From assembly GCA_958496175.1 (NCBI GenBank), contig OY292279.1, positions 1,860,001-1,924,000 on the forward strand: 64,000 nt of DNA, in the 5' to 3' direction. Numbering within the stretch: the first letter of the stretch is position 1; each line of letters opens with the position of its first letter. Positions 1 to 14,160 of this stretch are shown here, piece after piece. Made by a program: the position numbers and the translations under genes. The notes beneath the pieces are model-generated. The model was given only the letters and a program-made list of their open reading frames with translations. It had not been told where the DNA came from and searched no databases. Origin of the DNA: Sisyra terminalis (lineage: Eukaryota; Arthropoda; Insecta; Neuroptera; Sisyridae).

Positions 1-335
1 TTGGTTTACAAGAACTTTTTTGTAGGAAATCAAATTCTCTACAAGTTTTTCATTTATAATTTTTCCGTAGCTCTTGTTATTTACGAGATAAATGCAAAAA
101 AAACGCGAATTTTATGGAAAAATCAGGTTCAGTGGCCCGTACTACCTCACCGGTGTGAGTTACGACTTTATCGCAATAGGCACTTTTGTAGAGCGTTTAA
201 TTCTGAGAAAAAGCCATCTTCGGTAAAAGCGATCCCATGAAATGCCGCTGAGATATAGAAATTTAAAAATAAAAAATCAAAGTTTCCGTGTATTTTCAAT
301 GGGAAATCTTTACACGTCTTGGTCGAGGTTTAGTT
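1..335. other. AT-rich stretch, probably old dispersed repeat
   Basis: No gene is supported; the open frame from the left edge has no recognisable domain. A short word of the type TTTTGTAGAGC followed by TTTAATTTCC-like sequence occurs reversed near 15-45 and forward near 185-205. The same word recurs near 28868 and 29031, which suggests shared repeat ancestry. The family is not identified. Confidence 0.3.
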
Positions 336-810
336 AGGCTTAGTTTTTACGTAGGGGGTACATTCCCTTATTATTTTTAAGGAATGATAAATAGCCTAAC
401 GTGTGTGGGTAATTGTGTTGTATCTTAATATAAAGTTTCATTAAATTCGATTGTTCCGTTCTTTATTTAAATCATTAACTCACGCGATGTAAGGAAGTTT
501 TTTAGTAATTTTTTCACACATTATTGGAGTTATAGTATGGATGCCTAATTTTTTTGAAAATTTAATATAGCCTATGTTCACCAGAAATAATGTAGCTTCC
601 CAACAGTGAAAGAATTTTTCAAATCGGTCAAGTAGTTTTGGAGCCTATTCAAAGCAAACAAACAATCAAATATTTCCTCTTTATAATAATAATAATAATT
701 AATAATTAAACGTAAATAGACAACCTTTTCTACCAAAGAAAAATTATTTAAACTTGATTACAAAGTTTCTATCAAATCAGTAAAGCTTTCTTTAAATTAG
801 AACCATAAGC
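336..810 (-). mobile_element. Helitron 5'-end fragment, reversed
   Basis: On the minus strand this matches the 5' part of the Helitrons at 8552 and 47216. Shared parts are the CTTTATAATAAT head, the AATAGGCTCCAAAACTACTT segment, the GGTGAACATAGGCTAT segment and the TTAGGCTATTTATCATTCC segment. Beyond the head (about 690-810) it also matches the 120 bp lying between the two Helitron heads at 47872-47990. The 3' half of the element is missing. Confidence 0.75.
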
Positions 811-2084
811 TAAATCAGAATAAAATTTTGGTAAAATTATTTAGATTAGACTTTTCTGTGACCTTCTTTTATACTTTTATTTTTGCGAAACACTAAGAAG
901 TATCTGAAATCAAAATATTATCGAAATCGATAAACCTGTTCTTGAATTGTACGGTAAAATTCAGGTAGACAAATTTTTACGTTCAAATTTATCAACCTTT
1001 GGTCCTTAATGATTATTATTGGAAGCAAAGCTGATCAAAATTCCAAGCTGATGTTAAAAGTGCAAAAAATTTCTACCTGATCTCAACGGGTGGTATGAGA
1101 TACATTGAAGACCAAAATGTGAGAAAAAGGTAATTTAAAGGTGTCACTAATGGATTTGGAAACAGGTGTTAATATTATTATGATTGACAACAAATAATAA
1201 ATACTTCAAACTAGTTTCAAATTCCTTAAACGACATATTTAAAGCTGCCATTCTCTCATTGTGGCCTTCAAGCTTTAAGTATGTTATTTTATACCACCAA
1301 TTCGTATATATTTATACAATTTAATAATATTTTAAAAGTTTTTACCAACAAAACAAATTTAAAATTTTATTTCATGGTTTCATTAAGTTCTTTTGTGTAT
1401 GCTAATAATATTTAATACATTTAAAAAATAAAGCGTTTTACAAATTGCCTGCGTTACAATTGATATGTATTTGATTATATTATAAGCAAATATTTTTTTA
1501 TTATAATATCAGAGAACCCGGTGAACTCTTGGAACTTTTAGAAGGTAATCAAAGTCATGAAATCTGAAGCATATTTTAATTATTTCCAAGATTTCATCGA
1601 TTTGTTTGACAATAGGTTCTCCAGATCGAATTGCATATTTGGCACTGGAATTACTGTGATGGAATCTGCGAAATTAAATTGGAAAATTGAAATAACAAAT
1701 CACATACAATTTCAATAGTCTTACTTTTATTGGAGGGAATTTATTATTTTTTTTTTGTTTTCTCCATCATTGACGGATTATATTCGGCCATAGTAATATC
1801 ATTGATAAGTATGTAAGTTTTTCGTGTTCAATATCCGTTAGAAAATGCAGTTTTTAATCAGGTTTTTTGGGTTCCATCTATTAGAAGAAAAACTTCAATC
1901 AATGGTGCAAATAAATTTCAAAATTTTAATAAATGTTAAAAGTGTATTGTTAATTTGATGGATGTAGAAAAAAAATTAAGAATTGAATGCCTAATTTTTG
2001 TTTATTCTTACCCATTAAAATGTTATAATATTCTAATGTATTCCAAATCAAGTTTGGATTTTTATGGAATTTTTTCTGCAAATA
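811..2084. other. AT-rich DNA, nothing recognised
   Basis: No coding pattern, RNA gene or clear repeat was seen. The frames here are short and rich in Phe, Asn, Lys and Ile, as expected from AT-rich noncoding DNA. Confidence 0.5.
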
Positions 2085-2890
2085 TTACAAAATTCTTCAT
2101 GAAAAATGTATTTTTCACAAACATCTTTAAATTTTTATGAAAATAATGCCAATATAACCGAGTAGTCTTTCGTTACCTATTAGTTGGTGGAAGCATTGGA
2201 TACAAGTAATGCAATTTTAAGTTCAGTGGAAAACATTTAATGCAAATTATCTTCAATTTTAACAGTAACTGATGTCTTTCATTGAAAATCAGCCAAAAAT
2301 ATTCATCAAAAAGATTTTTTTTTCAAAAATTTTGGCGTTTGTTTGAAGAAAAAACGACATTGAATCCACCATAATATATATTAACTTCAATAAGCTCATT
2401 TATGTAGCTTTTCGGGAGAAAATTGAACCAAACCTAGACAAAAAATAATTGCATTTTACACATCTTAAAAATAGATTAGTCAATATTTAGTCAATACCTG
2501 CAACTTCGTCTGCGTGGTGCATTACAACTTCAGCAATAGTTTCCGTTTAAAAACCAATATTTGTTTATTGAAATACTGAAAAGTAAAATATAACATTATG
2601 GCGTTGCTATTTGAATAATTTGAAATTATAGTTAACATTGCTTGTGTTAATATTACTTGTTTTATATTATTCTGAATCACAGTAATTAGTTTTGAAACTG
2701 ATTCTATTGAAATTATATAAATACATTTTTGCTGTTTTTAAATATTTTTTTAGTTAAAAATTTTGGCATGACATTTAAAACACTAACCTATAATTGGTAA
2801 TAGAGGAAACAAATATGGCCGAGTTTAAGGAATATCATAGAAAATATAGGAATACTATCGCATGAGATTAAGGCGCTATAGGAAAATCAA
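2085..2890 (+). repeat. Diverged copy of repeat family F
   Basis: The order of landmarks follows the better copies: the AAAAATGTATTTTTCAC segment, GTAGTCT plus TTGGTGGA, TGATGCAACTAATGCAAT-like sequence, AATCCACCATAAT, then the TGGTGCA segment, and near 2810-2870 the segment equivalent to the GGCCACATT / GAATATCTCC part of other copies. It is clearly older than the copies at 4060, 12660 and 35250. Confidence 0.55.
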
Positions 2891-4059
2891 AATTATTAAT
2901 TTCGATTAATATTGATGTTATCGCTTGAATTTTAGAAACTATATAAAATTTATAGAGAAAATATGTTTTTTTTTTTGCGAATTATAAATACATGGGAGGA
3001 AACTTGAAAAGACCAATTTTAAGTGGAGATTATAAAGGCAAAATACTCTTCAAGTAGAAGCTTTTGGTAAATTTTTCGTGTTTTTTAAAAGCTCAAAGCT
3101 TTCAATCCGATTACAATAAATTTTATGATTATAAGTCATTTGCGTTGGGAGCAGCAGCTTATTTCTTTGTTGTAATAGAGTTAAGGCATTTATGATTGTT
3201 CATCTACTTATTTAAATTGAATTTACAGCCGCAGGCTGGGTGGCGGCCGGTTGAGCTGGAATACGAAAGCATATCTGCGCTGCATTTTACCGAGAAAAAT
3301 TTTATTGAAAACTATAAATATTTACATTTGCAAGAAAAATAAAATCACGAAAGTAAATATGAATCGAAATAATCGTCAAATATTTAAATTTCATTCGCGT
3401 CTAATGTAAATAGTCGGACTAAATATTTATCATCTCCTCCCATCCACTTAAATGCCCAACGTGTAATATCCATTGTTTCAAATATTCACTGCCGTGAAAG
3501 TTTTCTTCACCCCCCGATTCCATTCATCACCCACCCGGATCCCATGGCAAAAGGCTTTCAAAATTTAATTTAAATTTCCTCTCTACAATATTGGTAAATC
3601 GCGAAGCATACACTCCAGTAGCTTGCATATATATCGATTTATACTAAATATTCAATTGTGTGCTTTTTTTGGGGCGAAATTATTTTCGATGTTTTGAGGA
3701 AAAATCGGTTGGCAGCAGTTACAGGTTGAGGAAAAATTAGTTTTGATTTATCTTTGTTCCTTGTGAAATTAAACATAACAAAATGGCCTCGAGGATTACA
3801 GTACGTGCGTGTGCATGTTCAAAAGTTGACGGTGAGTTGGTGGGTGGGTGTGACGGCGGTCGGGGGAGATTTGGGGGGAAACCAATTTTCCGCGACCTCA
3901 GGCCGCTCCTGTTCCAGAGCTTTCCACGGCAATTCAAACTGAATCTATTTTCCGACTAGAATTATTGGACATGTAATTTCGCGTTTCACTGAATCAAATT
4001 GTCCGAAAATTACAACTTATTTTTTTTAATCAGGTGCCGTGAATTCACTGTAAAAAAAT
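2891..4059. other. Unique DNA with GC-richer patches
   Basis: No gene is supported. GC-richer islands occur at about 3229-3290 and 3780-3930, the latter G-rich on the plus strand. Overlapping open frames on both strands at 3737-3942 show no domain and look like composition artefacts. Confidence 0.45.
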
Positions 4060-6490
4060 AAGATGCTTTAATCGAATACTTTGGAAAATATTTACGTTAT
4101 TAGGATGTGAACTAAATCATTGTAAAATTTCTTCTTGATTTGAGAAATTAATCTGAAAAACATTGCAATTACTAAGTGAATTAATTTAAAACACTTGGAT
4201 TTTCATTTACACCATGGGACCTGGTGATCGGTTTCATGGTCAACATTCTTAAGTACATTTCCATGGAATTGGACATAATTAATGCTTGATTTGAAATATT
4301 TGAAATTCTTCAAGTACTTGTCTATCAATTTGAACCAAAATCGTTGTATAAAACGGAAGAAAACATCTAAAAATTCCAATAAAAATCAATTTGTATAATG
4401 TTAATATTATGCATATAAAAATTACCTCATTTCCATTTTTTCCAAATCACAAAGTTTGTTTATGGCCCTCTTTATTAAATTAATATCAAATACTTCTTTC
4501 TTCAAGCTGTTTTTCCATTGATTATAGTAATTATTCTTTAGATTTCTGTTTACTTATTTTATTTTAAATTTCATCAAGCAGAATGGCGTTTAAAATACTA
4601 ACCTCATTTCACATTGAATCAAGTACCTCGTGGCCACATTTAAAGAATATCTCCGAAAACATAGGAACATTACCGAAAATGATTCAGGATGGAATAAAAC
4701 CGAAATTTTCAAACTAATGTAATATTTGAGGCAATATTTAAACAGATACCATATGGGGAATTTTTATTTAGAAAATTTGTGTAATTACGCATTTTTATAA
4801 GGGTTGAACAAGTTTAAAATCAACATGGTAAACCACAAAAATTTAAAAGTTTTCCCTATTTTATTTTCATTTGAACCAAAAATTACTGTTTTAAAGAATT
4901 ATCAGGCTAATAATACAATTTTTACAAATTTATGAAATGATGTTGTGAATATTTTAAACAGTTAACAATGAAGAAAAGAATAAATATCCTTAATTTCCAA
5001 TTAATGTTTTATGGAAATTTATTTGTACCAATAACAATTTTTTTAAAAATTTCCACATTAGTAACTTAAATCAAAGGTGGGGGGAACAAAGAGGTGAAGA
5101 AAAAATTTGTACCAAAAATATTTTAGTCGAATTCAAAGAAGGAACTATACATTTATGTTTGAATATATCAATTTGAAAGTTATCACTTCTCAATGAAATA
5201 TATTCCGTCAATTTTAAAAAAGTATGAAAATTTTATCATTTCCATTTGGAAACTTTACAAGAATGCTTATTAAAAATGTATTTTCAACAAATATCTTATG
5301 TTTTTATAAAGAAATAGCAATAAAAATTCGATAGTCTATCCACCAACTAAAAGTTGGTGGATGTGTTTGATGCAACTAATGCAATTATAAATTCTGCAAA
5401 GCAAATTTTACCCATAAAACTTTCTGTTTTACAAGTATTTGATGCCTCTTATTTGAAATAAATCAAAATATTTATCAAAATGTACTTTTATCCCTAAATT
5501 TTAGGATTTGTTTCAAGCCAAAATGGGTAATGAATCCACCATAATTGTACATTCGGTATAGAAAAGCTCATTTATGAACCATATCGGGAAAAAATTGAAC
5601 CAAATTTAGATAAAAATTGATTGTTAATGACAAATCGATGAAATTTACTAGTCGATACCTGCAACTTCATTTGAGTGGTGCACTATTATTTCAATAATAT
5701 TTACCATTAAAGAACTAACATTTGTTTAATTGCATTACAGAAAATGGGAATTTTAGATATCTGAAAATTTCTCTAATATTAATTAATCTTGAACTTACTT
5801 CACATTATAAAACACCGAAGTGCATTATTTGAAATTGAAACTTTTTACTTAAATAAATTGCTGCTTGCTCTTATAAAAATTACCTGATTTACATTTTTCC
5901 AAATCATAAAGTTTGTTTAAGGCCACTTTATTAAGTAAATATCGAATATTACTTTGTTCAAATGGTTTTTCCATGGATTATAGTAATTATTTTGTAGATT
6001 CTGTTAACTTATTTGATTTTAAATTTCATCAAGCAGAATGACTAACCTCATTTCACAATTAATCAAGTACCTCATGGCCACATTAATGGAATATCTCCGA
6101 AATTATTGGAACATTACCGAAATTGGTTCATGATGGAATAAAACCGAAATTTTCAACCTAATGTTATACTGAAGGCAAAATTTCAGTAGTTATTATATGA
6201 CTCGTTTATTTTGAAAGTGGTGTAAGTCCATTTCAAGGATTGAAGTCCATTTCTTGTAACTAGAACAAATTATGTTAATTATTTAACTGCTAAGTTTTCA
6301 GAAATTAACTGATTTTAACAAAAACGCCAATTATTCCCTCCTCCTCCTTAGTATCTTATGTTCCTATGATTAAAAATGATAACACTCTAGGGATTGTTTT
6401 TTAAATTGACTTAACGCACTTTCAAAATGAAACGGTTCAAATGCAGTAATTTATATGGAAAATTTGTGCAGTTATGCATTTTTATAAAAA
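4060..6490 (+). repeat. Repeat family F, one full unit plus a partial second unit
   Basis: A leading box near 4211 (GGGACCTGGTGATCGG) is followed by a long unit starting near 4416 with ATTACCTCATTTCCATTTTT. The same start recurs near 5873, so the unit repeats in tandem with a period of roughly 1.46 kb; the second is truncated near 6490. Near-identical units occur at 12704-14160, 35250-36545 and 56435-57640. No transposase or other protein is encoded, and I found no clear terminal repeats. Confidence 0.75.
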
Positions 6491-8420
6491 GTTACCTATT
6501 TAAATTTGAAGGAATAACTGAACATTACAAAGTGGAGCACAAGTAATAGAAGGAAATCCTTGTAAGTGTACAATAGATTTTTAAGACACCAATAAAATTT
6601 CTCTTGATGGGAAATGTACAAAAAAAAAAAAAACAAAAAAAAAACGAAGACTTGTTTGAAGCTTTTCATTCGACACGTCTCCTCCCCCTTCATTTTCCGC
6701 GTCGACTTGGATAGATAAAACATCGTAAACTCATTAAAGTGAAGGTAAACACGAATTGAACGTGTTCGATTTCTGTTATTTTCTCTTGGTTTTTTCAAAT
6801 CGTTTTTCTTTTTTTTTTGTTTGTGTCTAACAACTTCATTTGTTTGATAAACAGCAATTGTTTTCAATCAAATGGAGATATTTTGGGTGCGGACACGTGG
6901 AAAGTTTCCGTTTACATCGAAATGGTTTCAGCACTTGAAATTGGGGAGGGTAGGGGGGTGGGGGGGAGATTGATGAAAAAGTCTTGTTACTACAAGAAAA
7001 TGAGATTTAAATAACAAAATAACAAAAAAAAATGAAAAAAAAATACAAAACAGTGACTTGGTAGGTTTATCGATTTTTAAGATATTTTCCGCGGAATAAG
7101 AATTGAACGAATAGCTTTGGGCTTTCCGATAGAAAATAGGGAAAAGTTAAGTTAGGGAAATTGCATTTGCTAAATGCAATTTCCAATGTGAAATTTCCAT
7201 ATTATGTCAATTGTATGATAACTTTGTCAATAAGGAATGAACGGAAGAAAATGCCGGCGGGGATGGAAATTTCTTTAGCTTTTTCGTCGACCAGGGAATT
7301 ACACACAATCGAAACGGGATTTTCTTTAATAGTCCTCATCTATAATAATAATGAGAATAAAGGATAGGACATGAGGTGGGGTAAAAGATTGTAGTGGATA
7401 TGCTAACAGAACTTGAAACTATACGATGGACATAACGGGCGGAGAAAGGTCGGTTCTCGTTGACCGAAAACCGAAATGGGGTTTGAAGCATTTCGCAAAC
7501 AAAGGACCACTAAAGTGTATGTATGTATATATGTATATATATATATTCAATAATAACCCAAGTATCCTCACTGTGTATGTATGTATGAATTATTTCCCGC
7601 CTCTTCCTCTCCGTGGCACGAAAACCCTTTGTACAGATGGAAACCGTTTGTATTGTGTGCTCAGATTTGGGATAATATCCATTCGAGGATATCGCGGGAT
7701 TATCCAAAATTAAACTAATTACAAAACTTGAATATAGATTATCATTTCGGCTGTTTATTTATTTTTTATCTTCTGCAAACGTGTTGCAATTATTCTTCAT
7801 TCTAACAAAGAACGGAAATTTTTTATTTGGAAAAATCCAACAAGAAATTGCAGACAAAAAGTTTAATATCAAACGAGCAATTTTTTTTTCCACTTCCACC
7901 AAGTTCTACTTTCATTAAATTTCGTTTATTTCAACAATTTTCCAATTATCTAAAGAACCATTGAAAAAAAAAATTAATCAATACTTCCCTACACATTATA
8001 AGTAATCCTATGACCAAATTTCTCAATTGTTAAACTGGGCTTTAATCTCAAGTAAATTTATATTATGTTAAAGCCTAATAAGGTCTAATACAGAGAATGA
8101 CAATCGGGAAATCTAGAAGATAAGAGAACTACTTACGAACTTTCCATTGTATTATATATTCCCTCACCTAATCTTAGCTAATTTGCCAATTTCCCTTACG
8201 AAATAACAGCCAATAGGGAGCAATATTAAAATTGCCAGCCAATTTATTCCACTATGGTAAGAAAAAAAAATTGAAAAATTCAATCAAAAACGTTTGCCAT
8301 GGACATATCAAAGAGCGGATATTATCGTCGCCAAATGTATTGGCGGTAGTATCTTCAGTTGTTGGTAGGTCAGCAATTCAAATATTTTCAATTACTTTTA
8401 AAAAAAAAAACTTGGTTTTT
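6491..8420. other. Unique AT-rich DNA with a TATG/TA microsatellite
   Basis: No gene is supported; frames at 6496-6867, 7161-7367 and 7426-7713 show no domain and are poly-Lys/Phe rich or overlap on opposite strands. A TATG/TA simple repeat lies at about 7514-7547. A G-rich tract sits near 6940-6970. Confidence 0.45.
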
Positions 8421-8551
8421 GGAAATGATCTGTAAAACATTACAATTAGTAAGTGAATTAATGTAAAACATTTTGATTTTCGCTTACAAATGCTTAATGG
8501 AATGTGGTTTCGTTGTCAACAGTTTTTATTGCATTTCCATGGAATTGGACA
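8421..8551 (+). repeat. Family F box module, left of the Helitron
   Basis: This matches the roughly 130-bp module seen at 11340-11470 and 12140-12270: the AATTAGTAAGTG segment, TTTTGATTTTCGCTTACA, and CATTTCCATGGAATTGGACA. It stops exactly at the Helitron 5' end. Confidence 0.65.
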
Positions 8552-9909
8552 TCTATTATTATAGAGAGGAAACATTTGATTGTTTGTTTGCTTTGAATAG
8601 GCTCCGAAACTATTTGACCGATTTGAAAAATTCTTTCACTGTAAGGAAACTACACTATTTCTGGTGAACATAGGCTATTTTAAATTTTCAAAAAAATTAG
8701 GGATCCATACTAAAACTCCAAAAGAACTACCAAAAAACTTTCTTACATCGCGTGCGTTAGTGATTTAACTAAAGAACGGAACATTCGAATTTAATGAAAC
8801 TTTATATTAAGATACAACACAAGTACCCACACGCGTTAGGCTACTTATCATTCCTTAAAAATAATATGGGAATGTATCCCCTACGTAAAAACTAAGGGAT
8901 GAAAAAAAATATTTTACTTTAGACAGGCGAGTTATATATCATTGGAAAGGTATTTAAAAGTTAAAAAATGATCTGTATTCATATTTTTAGTTGAACTATT
9001 AAAAAGCACAATAATTTAATTTAAAGTACAAAAAATTGCCGTTTTGAAATATTAATGTTTTTATAGATAATAATCTGACAGTAAACTTTTTTTTTTACAA
9101 AATTGTTGTAAATCCTTTGGGTGGCTCAGTAAGGAAATATTAACGAAAAAAATGTAATAGTAATAAAGCTTAAAGTAAATACGTTTTTAAAACCGTGCAT
9201 ATATATTATTGTATTTATATATCCCCTCTGACTGATGAAATTTTAATATTCGGTGTATTCCTTATAGGAAGTAGGCATCTGATAAGGTTTTTTTTTGAAA
9301 ATTCCTACCCTAACAGACAAGGGTGGATTCAGGATTTTATTTTTGGGGGGGACAATATCTTTTATTTGCAAGTGTGTGAAAGGGATCACGAAAAAAATTC
9401 GCAATTCCAGCCAGAAATCATTATAATGATAAAGAATAAATAATCTTATCGTCATAATGATAAAAGAAATTTAAAATCCTCTTCCAGAGCAAAAGGCATA
9501 CGCGAAATCGTGTATGGTGAACTCTGGACTATCCAATATGGTCTAATTATACAGTTGAAATTCAGATATTTCAATAATAAGTTCAAAGATACATAATGGT
9601 TATACATGATTATGGAAGAACTGGGTTTCGTGCAATTGTACAAATTTCAATTTCGCGGTTGTGTTGTACATTGCAATAGTGTAATAATTTTTGAAAAAAG
9701 GTTCACTCGGGAATCGAAAAAGAGAGATGGGGTTATTTTGACGCAAGTATTTTGATAATTTTCGACTTTTTTTAGTCATATTTAAGACCGAATGTATTGA
9801 ACTTGGCGATATTTTTTATTTGATGTATGATATGGTATGATTATATTTTTCGTAAAAGAATAAGAAAAATAAAATATGTTACCCAGACGAAGTCGCGGGG
9901 ATCTGCTAG
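8552..9909 (+). mobile_element. Non-autonomous Helitron, apparently full length
   Basis: It starts with TCTATTATTATAGAGAGGAA directly after an A and ends in CTGCTAG followed by T, matching Helitron rules (5' TC, 3' CTAG, insertion between A and T). The 5' region has the segment common in insect Helitrons: GGCTCCGAAACTATTTGACC, then GGTGAACATAGGCTAT. The 3' end has GACGAAGTCGCGGGGATC just inside the terminus. No Rep or helicase frame is present. Sister copies are at 47216-49322 and, broken and reversed, at 336-810. Confidence 0.85.
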
Positions 9910-9910
9910 T

Positions 9911-12900
9911 GTAAAATATTTTGATTTTCGCTTACCAACTTACAATGGGACTTGGTGATCGGTTTTGTGGTCAAAAGTCTTTAGTACAATTCCTTGGAAT
10001 TGGAATGCTTGGTTTGAAATATTTGGAACTATTCAAGTACTTGTATATTAGTTTGGACCAAATCAATTCGTAAAACGGAAAAAACATCCAAAAATTTAAA
10101 TTGAAACCAATATTATTTTCTTTTGGATTGATTTACAATTTATTTTAAGTGAAGAAATGGTAAAATATATTATTTAGATTGACAACAATGTATTAAAAAC
10201 TTTTGAAAACGAAATAATTCCATATACAAACATTATAGGAAAAATGAATGGATTTTAATGAGCTTAACACAAAATGTGACCCTTAAAATTTAGCAATATT
10301 GGTTCAATTATTCAATTACATATTTATAGACACAAAAAGTGTATTAAAAGTGTTTAAAATTTACTGTTTTGAACCAAGTAGAATTCAAATCATTGGTTCA
10401 ATGTTCGTTGCACCAAATGGCGTGTGAGCAATTCAAAACTAGAAAAAAAACACTGTTTTAATTAACAAAATTCAGTAGGAGTAATTAAATTAATAATTAT
10501 CAAAAGTATTGAAATTTAACCGGTGATGGATTAATGTAAGATTTAAGGAATTGAATTAATTCGGTTTGCCATTGAAACGCCGGTGGAACATTGAATAAAC
10601 TAGTTAGTTCCGCATTTGCATTGCTGCTATAAATCACAGTTGCAACAATAATTACTCCGAAACAAGTTAAGAAAAGGAAACATCAACAATGTTGATCATA
10701 TAATTTAGTCATTCATTCATTCACTGCAACAAAAAGTTTCAATTAAATAAATTATGCATTTGACATTGGAATTAATAAATCAATATTGCTTTCTTTTCAT
10801 TTTGATTCACAATTTATGTGAAGTGGTGAGGTAATACATTATATATTAAATCGAGACAATGTAATATAAAGTAAATAATTCCTCATAGAAATATAAAAGA
10901 AAGAAATATTGGTGTTTATTGAGCTAAACCGTAAATATAATCTCTAAAGTAAAAAATTTGATTCACCTAATGAATATCTGGTTTATAAACACCCAAAAAG
11001 TGTATTAAAAGAGTTCAAAATTTGCTGTATTGAACTAGGACGAGGAATCAATTATTCACAGCAATATTTGGAAGCTTCGACGCCATACTTTTTAAAAAAG
11101 CTTTTTCAAAAAATCAAATTTCATTACCCTGAAAAAAATACATTTATTAAAAGACTTTTATACAAAGCAATAATAATTACCGATCTAATTCATGTCTGTA
11201 ATGATACAAATATATAATTATTACGTTTTTTGTGTAAATAGCGACATTGAGAAGCTTTCATCCAATACTTTTGCAAATATTTTCATTAGGTTGATCATTA
11301 AATCATTATAAAATTTCTTCTTGATTTTAATAAATAATCTGAAAAGCATTGCAATTAGTAAGTGGGTTAATGTATATCACTTTGATTTTCGTTTACAGAC
11401 GCACAATGGGACCTGGAGATCGATTTCGTGGTTAAAAGTCTTAAGTGCATTTCCTTGGAACTGCACTTGGTTAGTCATTTGATTTGAAATATTTGCAACA
11501 ATTCAAGTACTTGTATATCAATTTGGACCAAAATCGATTCATAAAACGGAGGAAAACTTCTAAAAATTGAAACAGAAATCAATATGGTTTTCTTTTGAAG
11601 TGATTTACAATTTGTTTAAAGGGAAGAGAGAGTAAAATATATTAAATTAAGTGACGACAATATACTTTAAAGCTTTAATATATTTTATATGATTCACCTT
11701 CCGAATATCTAATTTATAAACACCAAAAAGTGTATTAAAAGTGTTCGAAATTTGTTGTATTAAACAAGAAGAGTTGAAATCAATGGCTTAACGTTCGTAG
11801 CACCAAAATTAAATTGTTGCATTATACTATTTCCAGCAATAATTAGAAGCTTCTATGCAATAGTTTTTCCAAAAAACTTCTTCAAAATATCAAGTTTCTT
11901 TAGTCAGAAAAAAGAAAATACAATTACTCGTTGAGTTTTAATTAAATGAATAATGACCTTTTTATAAGTACCAATTTAAATCATATCTTTAATGACGCAA
12001 ATTAATGTTTTGACGAATAATATTAAGGCCTTATAGTCTATACAAATTAAGAAATTTTCACCCAATACTTTTGCAAATATATTCATCGTTAGGTTCATTA
12101 GTAAATCATTTCAAAATTTCTTCTTAATTTGTTATAATGATCTGAAAAACATTTCAATTATTATGGAAGTTAATGAAAAATACTTTGATTTTCGCTTACA
12201 AACGCACAATGGGACCTGGAGATCGGTTTCGTGGTCAACAGTGTTTAGTGCATTTCAATGGAATTGGACATAATTTGTGCTTGATTTGAAATATTTGGAA
12301 CTTCTCAAGTACTTATATTTAAATTAAACCAAAATAAAGTCACAAAACGGAGGAAAACATCTTAAAATTCGAATAGAAATCAAATTGTATGACAATTACA
12401 TAATGCCCATAAAAATTTAGGTTCTTAAATAAAACATTTCAGAATTTCTTCTTGAATTGTTAAAATGATTTGAAAAATAATTTAATTATTAAGGAAGTTA
12501 ATTTATAACACTTGGATTTCGCTTACAACGGCACAATGGGACCTGGTGATCGGTTTTGAACATAGTTAGTGCTTGGTTTGAAATATTTGAATCTATTTGA
12601 GTACTTTTGTATCTATTTAGACCAAATATATTCATAAAACGGAGGAAATATCTAAAAATTTTAATAAAAATCAAATTGTATAATGTTAATATTATGCATA
12701 TAAAAGTTACCTGATTTCCATTTTTTTTAAATCACAAAGTTTGTTTATGGCCGTCTTTATTAAATTTATATCAAATACTTCTTTCTTCAAGCTGTTTTTC
12801 CATTGATTATAGTAATTATTCTTTAGATTTCTGTTTACTTATTTGATTTTAAATTTCATCAAGCAGAATGACGTTTAAAATACTAACCTCATTTCACAAA

Positions 12901-14160
12901 TTAATCAAGTACCTCGTGGCCACTTTTAAAGAATATCTCCGAAAACATAGGAACATTACCGAAAATGATTCAGGATGGAATAAAACCGAAATTTTCAAAC
13001 TAATGTAATATTTGAGGCAATATTTAAACAGATACCATATGGGGAAATTTATTTAGAAAATTTGTGTAATTACGCATTTTTATAAGGGTTGAACAAGTTT
13101 AAAATCAACATGGTAAACCACAAAAATTTAAAAGTTTTCCCTATTTTATTTTCGTTTGAACCAAAAATTACTGTTTTAAAGAATTATCAGGCTAATAATA
13201 CAATTTTTACGGAAATTTATGCCATGATTTAGTGAATATTTTAAACAGTTAACAATGAAGAAAAGAATAAATATCCTTAATTTCCAATTAATGTTTTATG
13301 GAAATTAATTGGTACCAATAACAATTTTTTAAAAATTTCCACATTAGTAACTTAAATCAAAGGTGGGGGGAACAAAGAGGTGAAGAAAAAATTTGTACCA
13401 AAAATATTTTAGTCGAATTCAAAGAAGGAATTATACATTTATGTTTGTATATATAAATTTGAATATTATCACTTCTCAATGAAATATATTCCGTCAATTT
13501 TAAAAAAGTATGAAAATTTTATCATTTCCATTTGGAAACTTTACAAGAATGCTTATTAAAAATGTATTTTCAACAAATACCTTATGTTTTTATAAAGAAA
13601 TAGCAATAAAAATTCGATAGTCTATCCACCAACTAAAAGTTGGTGGATGTGTTTGATGCAACTAATGCAATTATAAATTCTGCAAAGCGAATTTTACCCA
13701 TAAAACTTTCTGTTTTACAAGTATTTGGTGCCCCTTATTCAAAATAAATCAAAATATTTATCAAAAAATACTTTTTTCCCTAAATTTTAGGACTGATTTC
13801 ATGAAAAAAACGATAATGAATCCACCATAATTGTACATTGGGTATAAAAAAGCTCATTTATGAAACTAATCGGAAAAAAATGGAACCAAATTTTGATGAA
13901 AATTGATTGTTAATGACAAATCGATGAAATTTACTAGCCGATACCTGCAACTTCGTTTGAGTGGTGCACTATTATTTCAATAATATTTACCATTAAAGAA
14001 CTAACATTTGTTTAATTGCAAATCAGAAAATGCGAATTTTAAATAACTGAAAATTTCTCTAATATGAATCAATCTTGAACTTACTTCTCATTATAAAACA
14101 CCGAAGTACATTACTTGAAATTGAAACTTTTTACTTAAATACCCTTTTTAACATTATGGA
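9911..14160 (+). repeat. Large family F block with several box modules
   Basis: The block contains GGGACCTGG(A/T)GATCGG boxes near 11407, 12210 and 12537, plus a variant near 9946, each in a module of roughly 180 bp with less similar spacers between. It ends with the long unit at 12704-14160. From about 10431 onward it is nearly identical to 54449-57640, apart from small indels. No coding potential was found, so it is either a complex satellite or a large non-autonomous element whose ends I could not define. Confidence 0.75.

Noticed and set aside
6496..6867. A 123-codon open frame on the minus strand
   Set aside because: Mostly Lys and Phe runs from homopolymers; no domain and no supporting signals.
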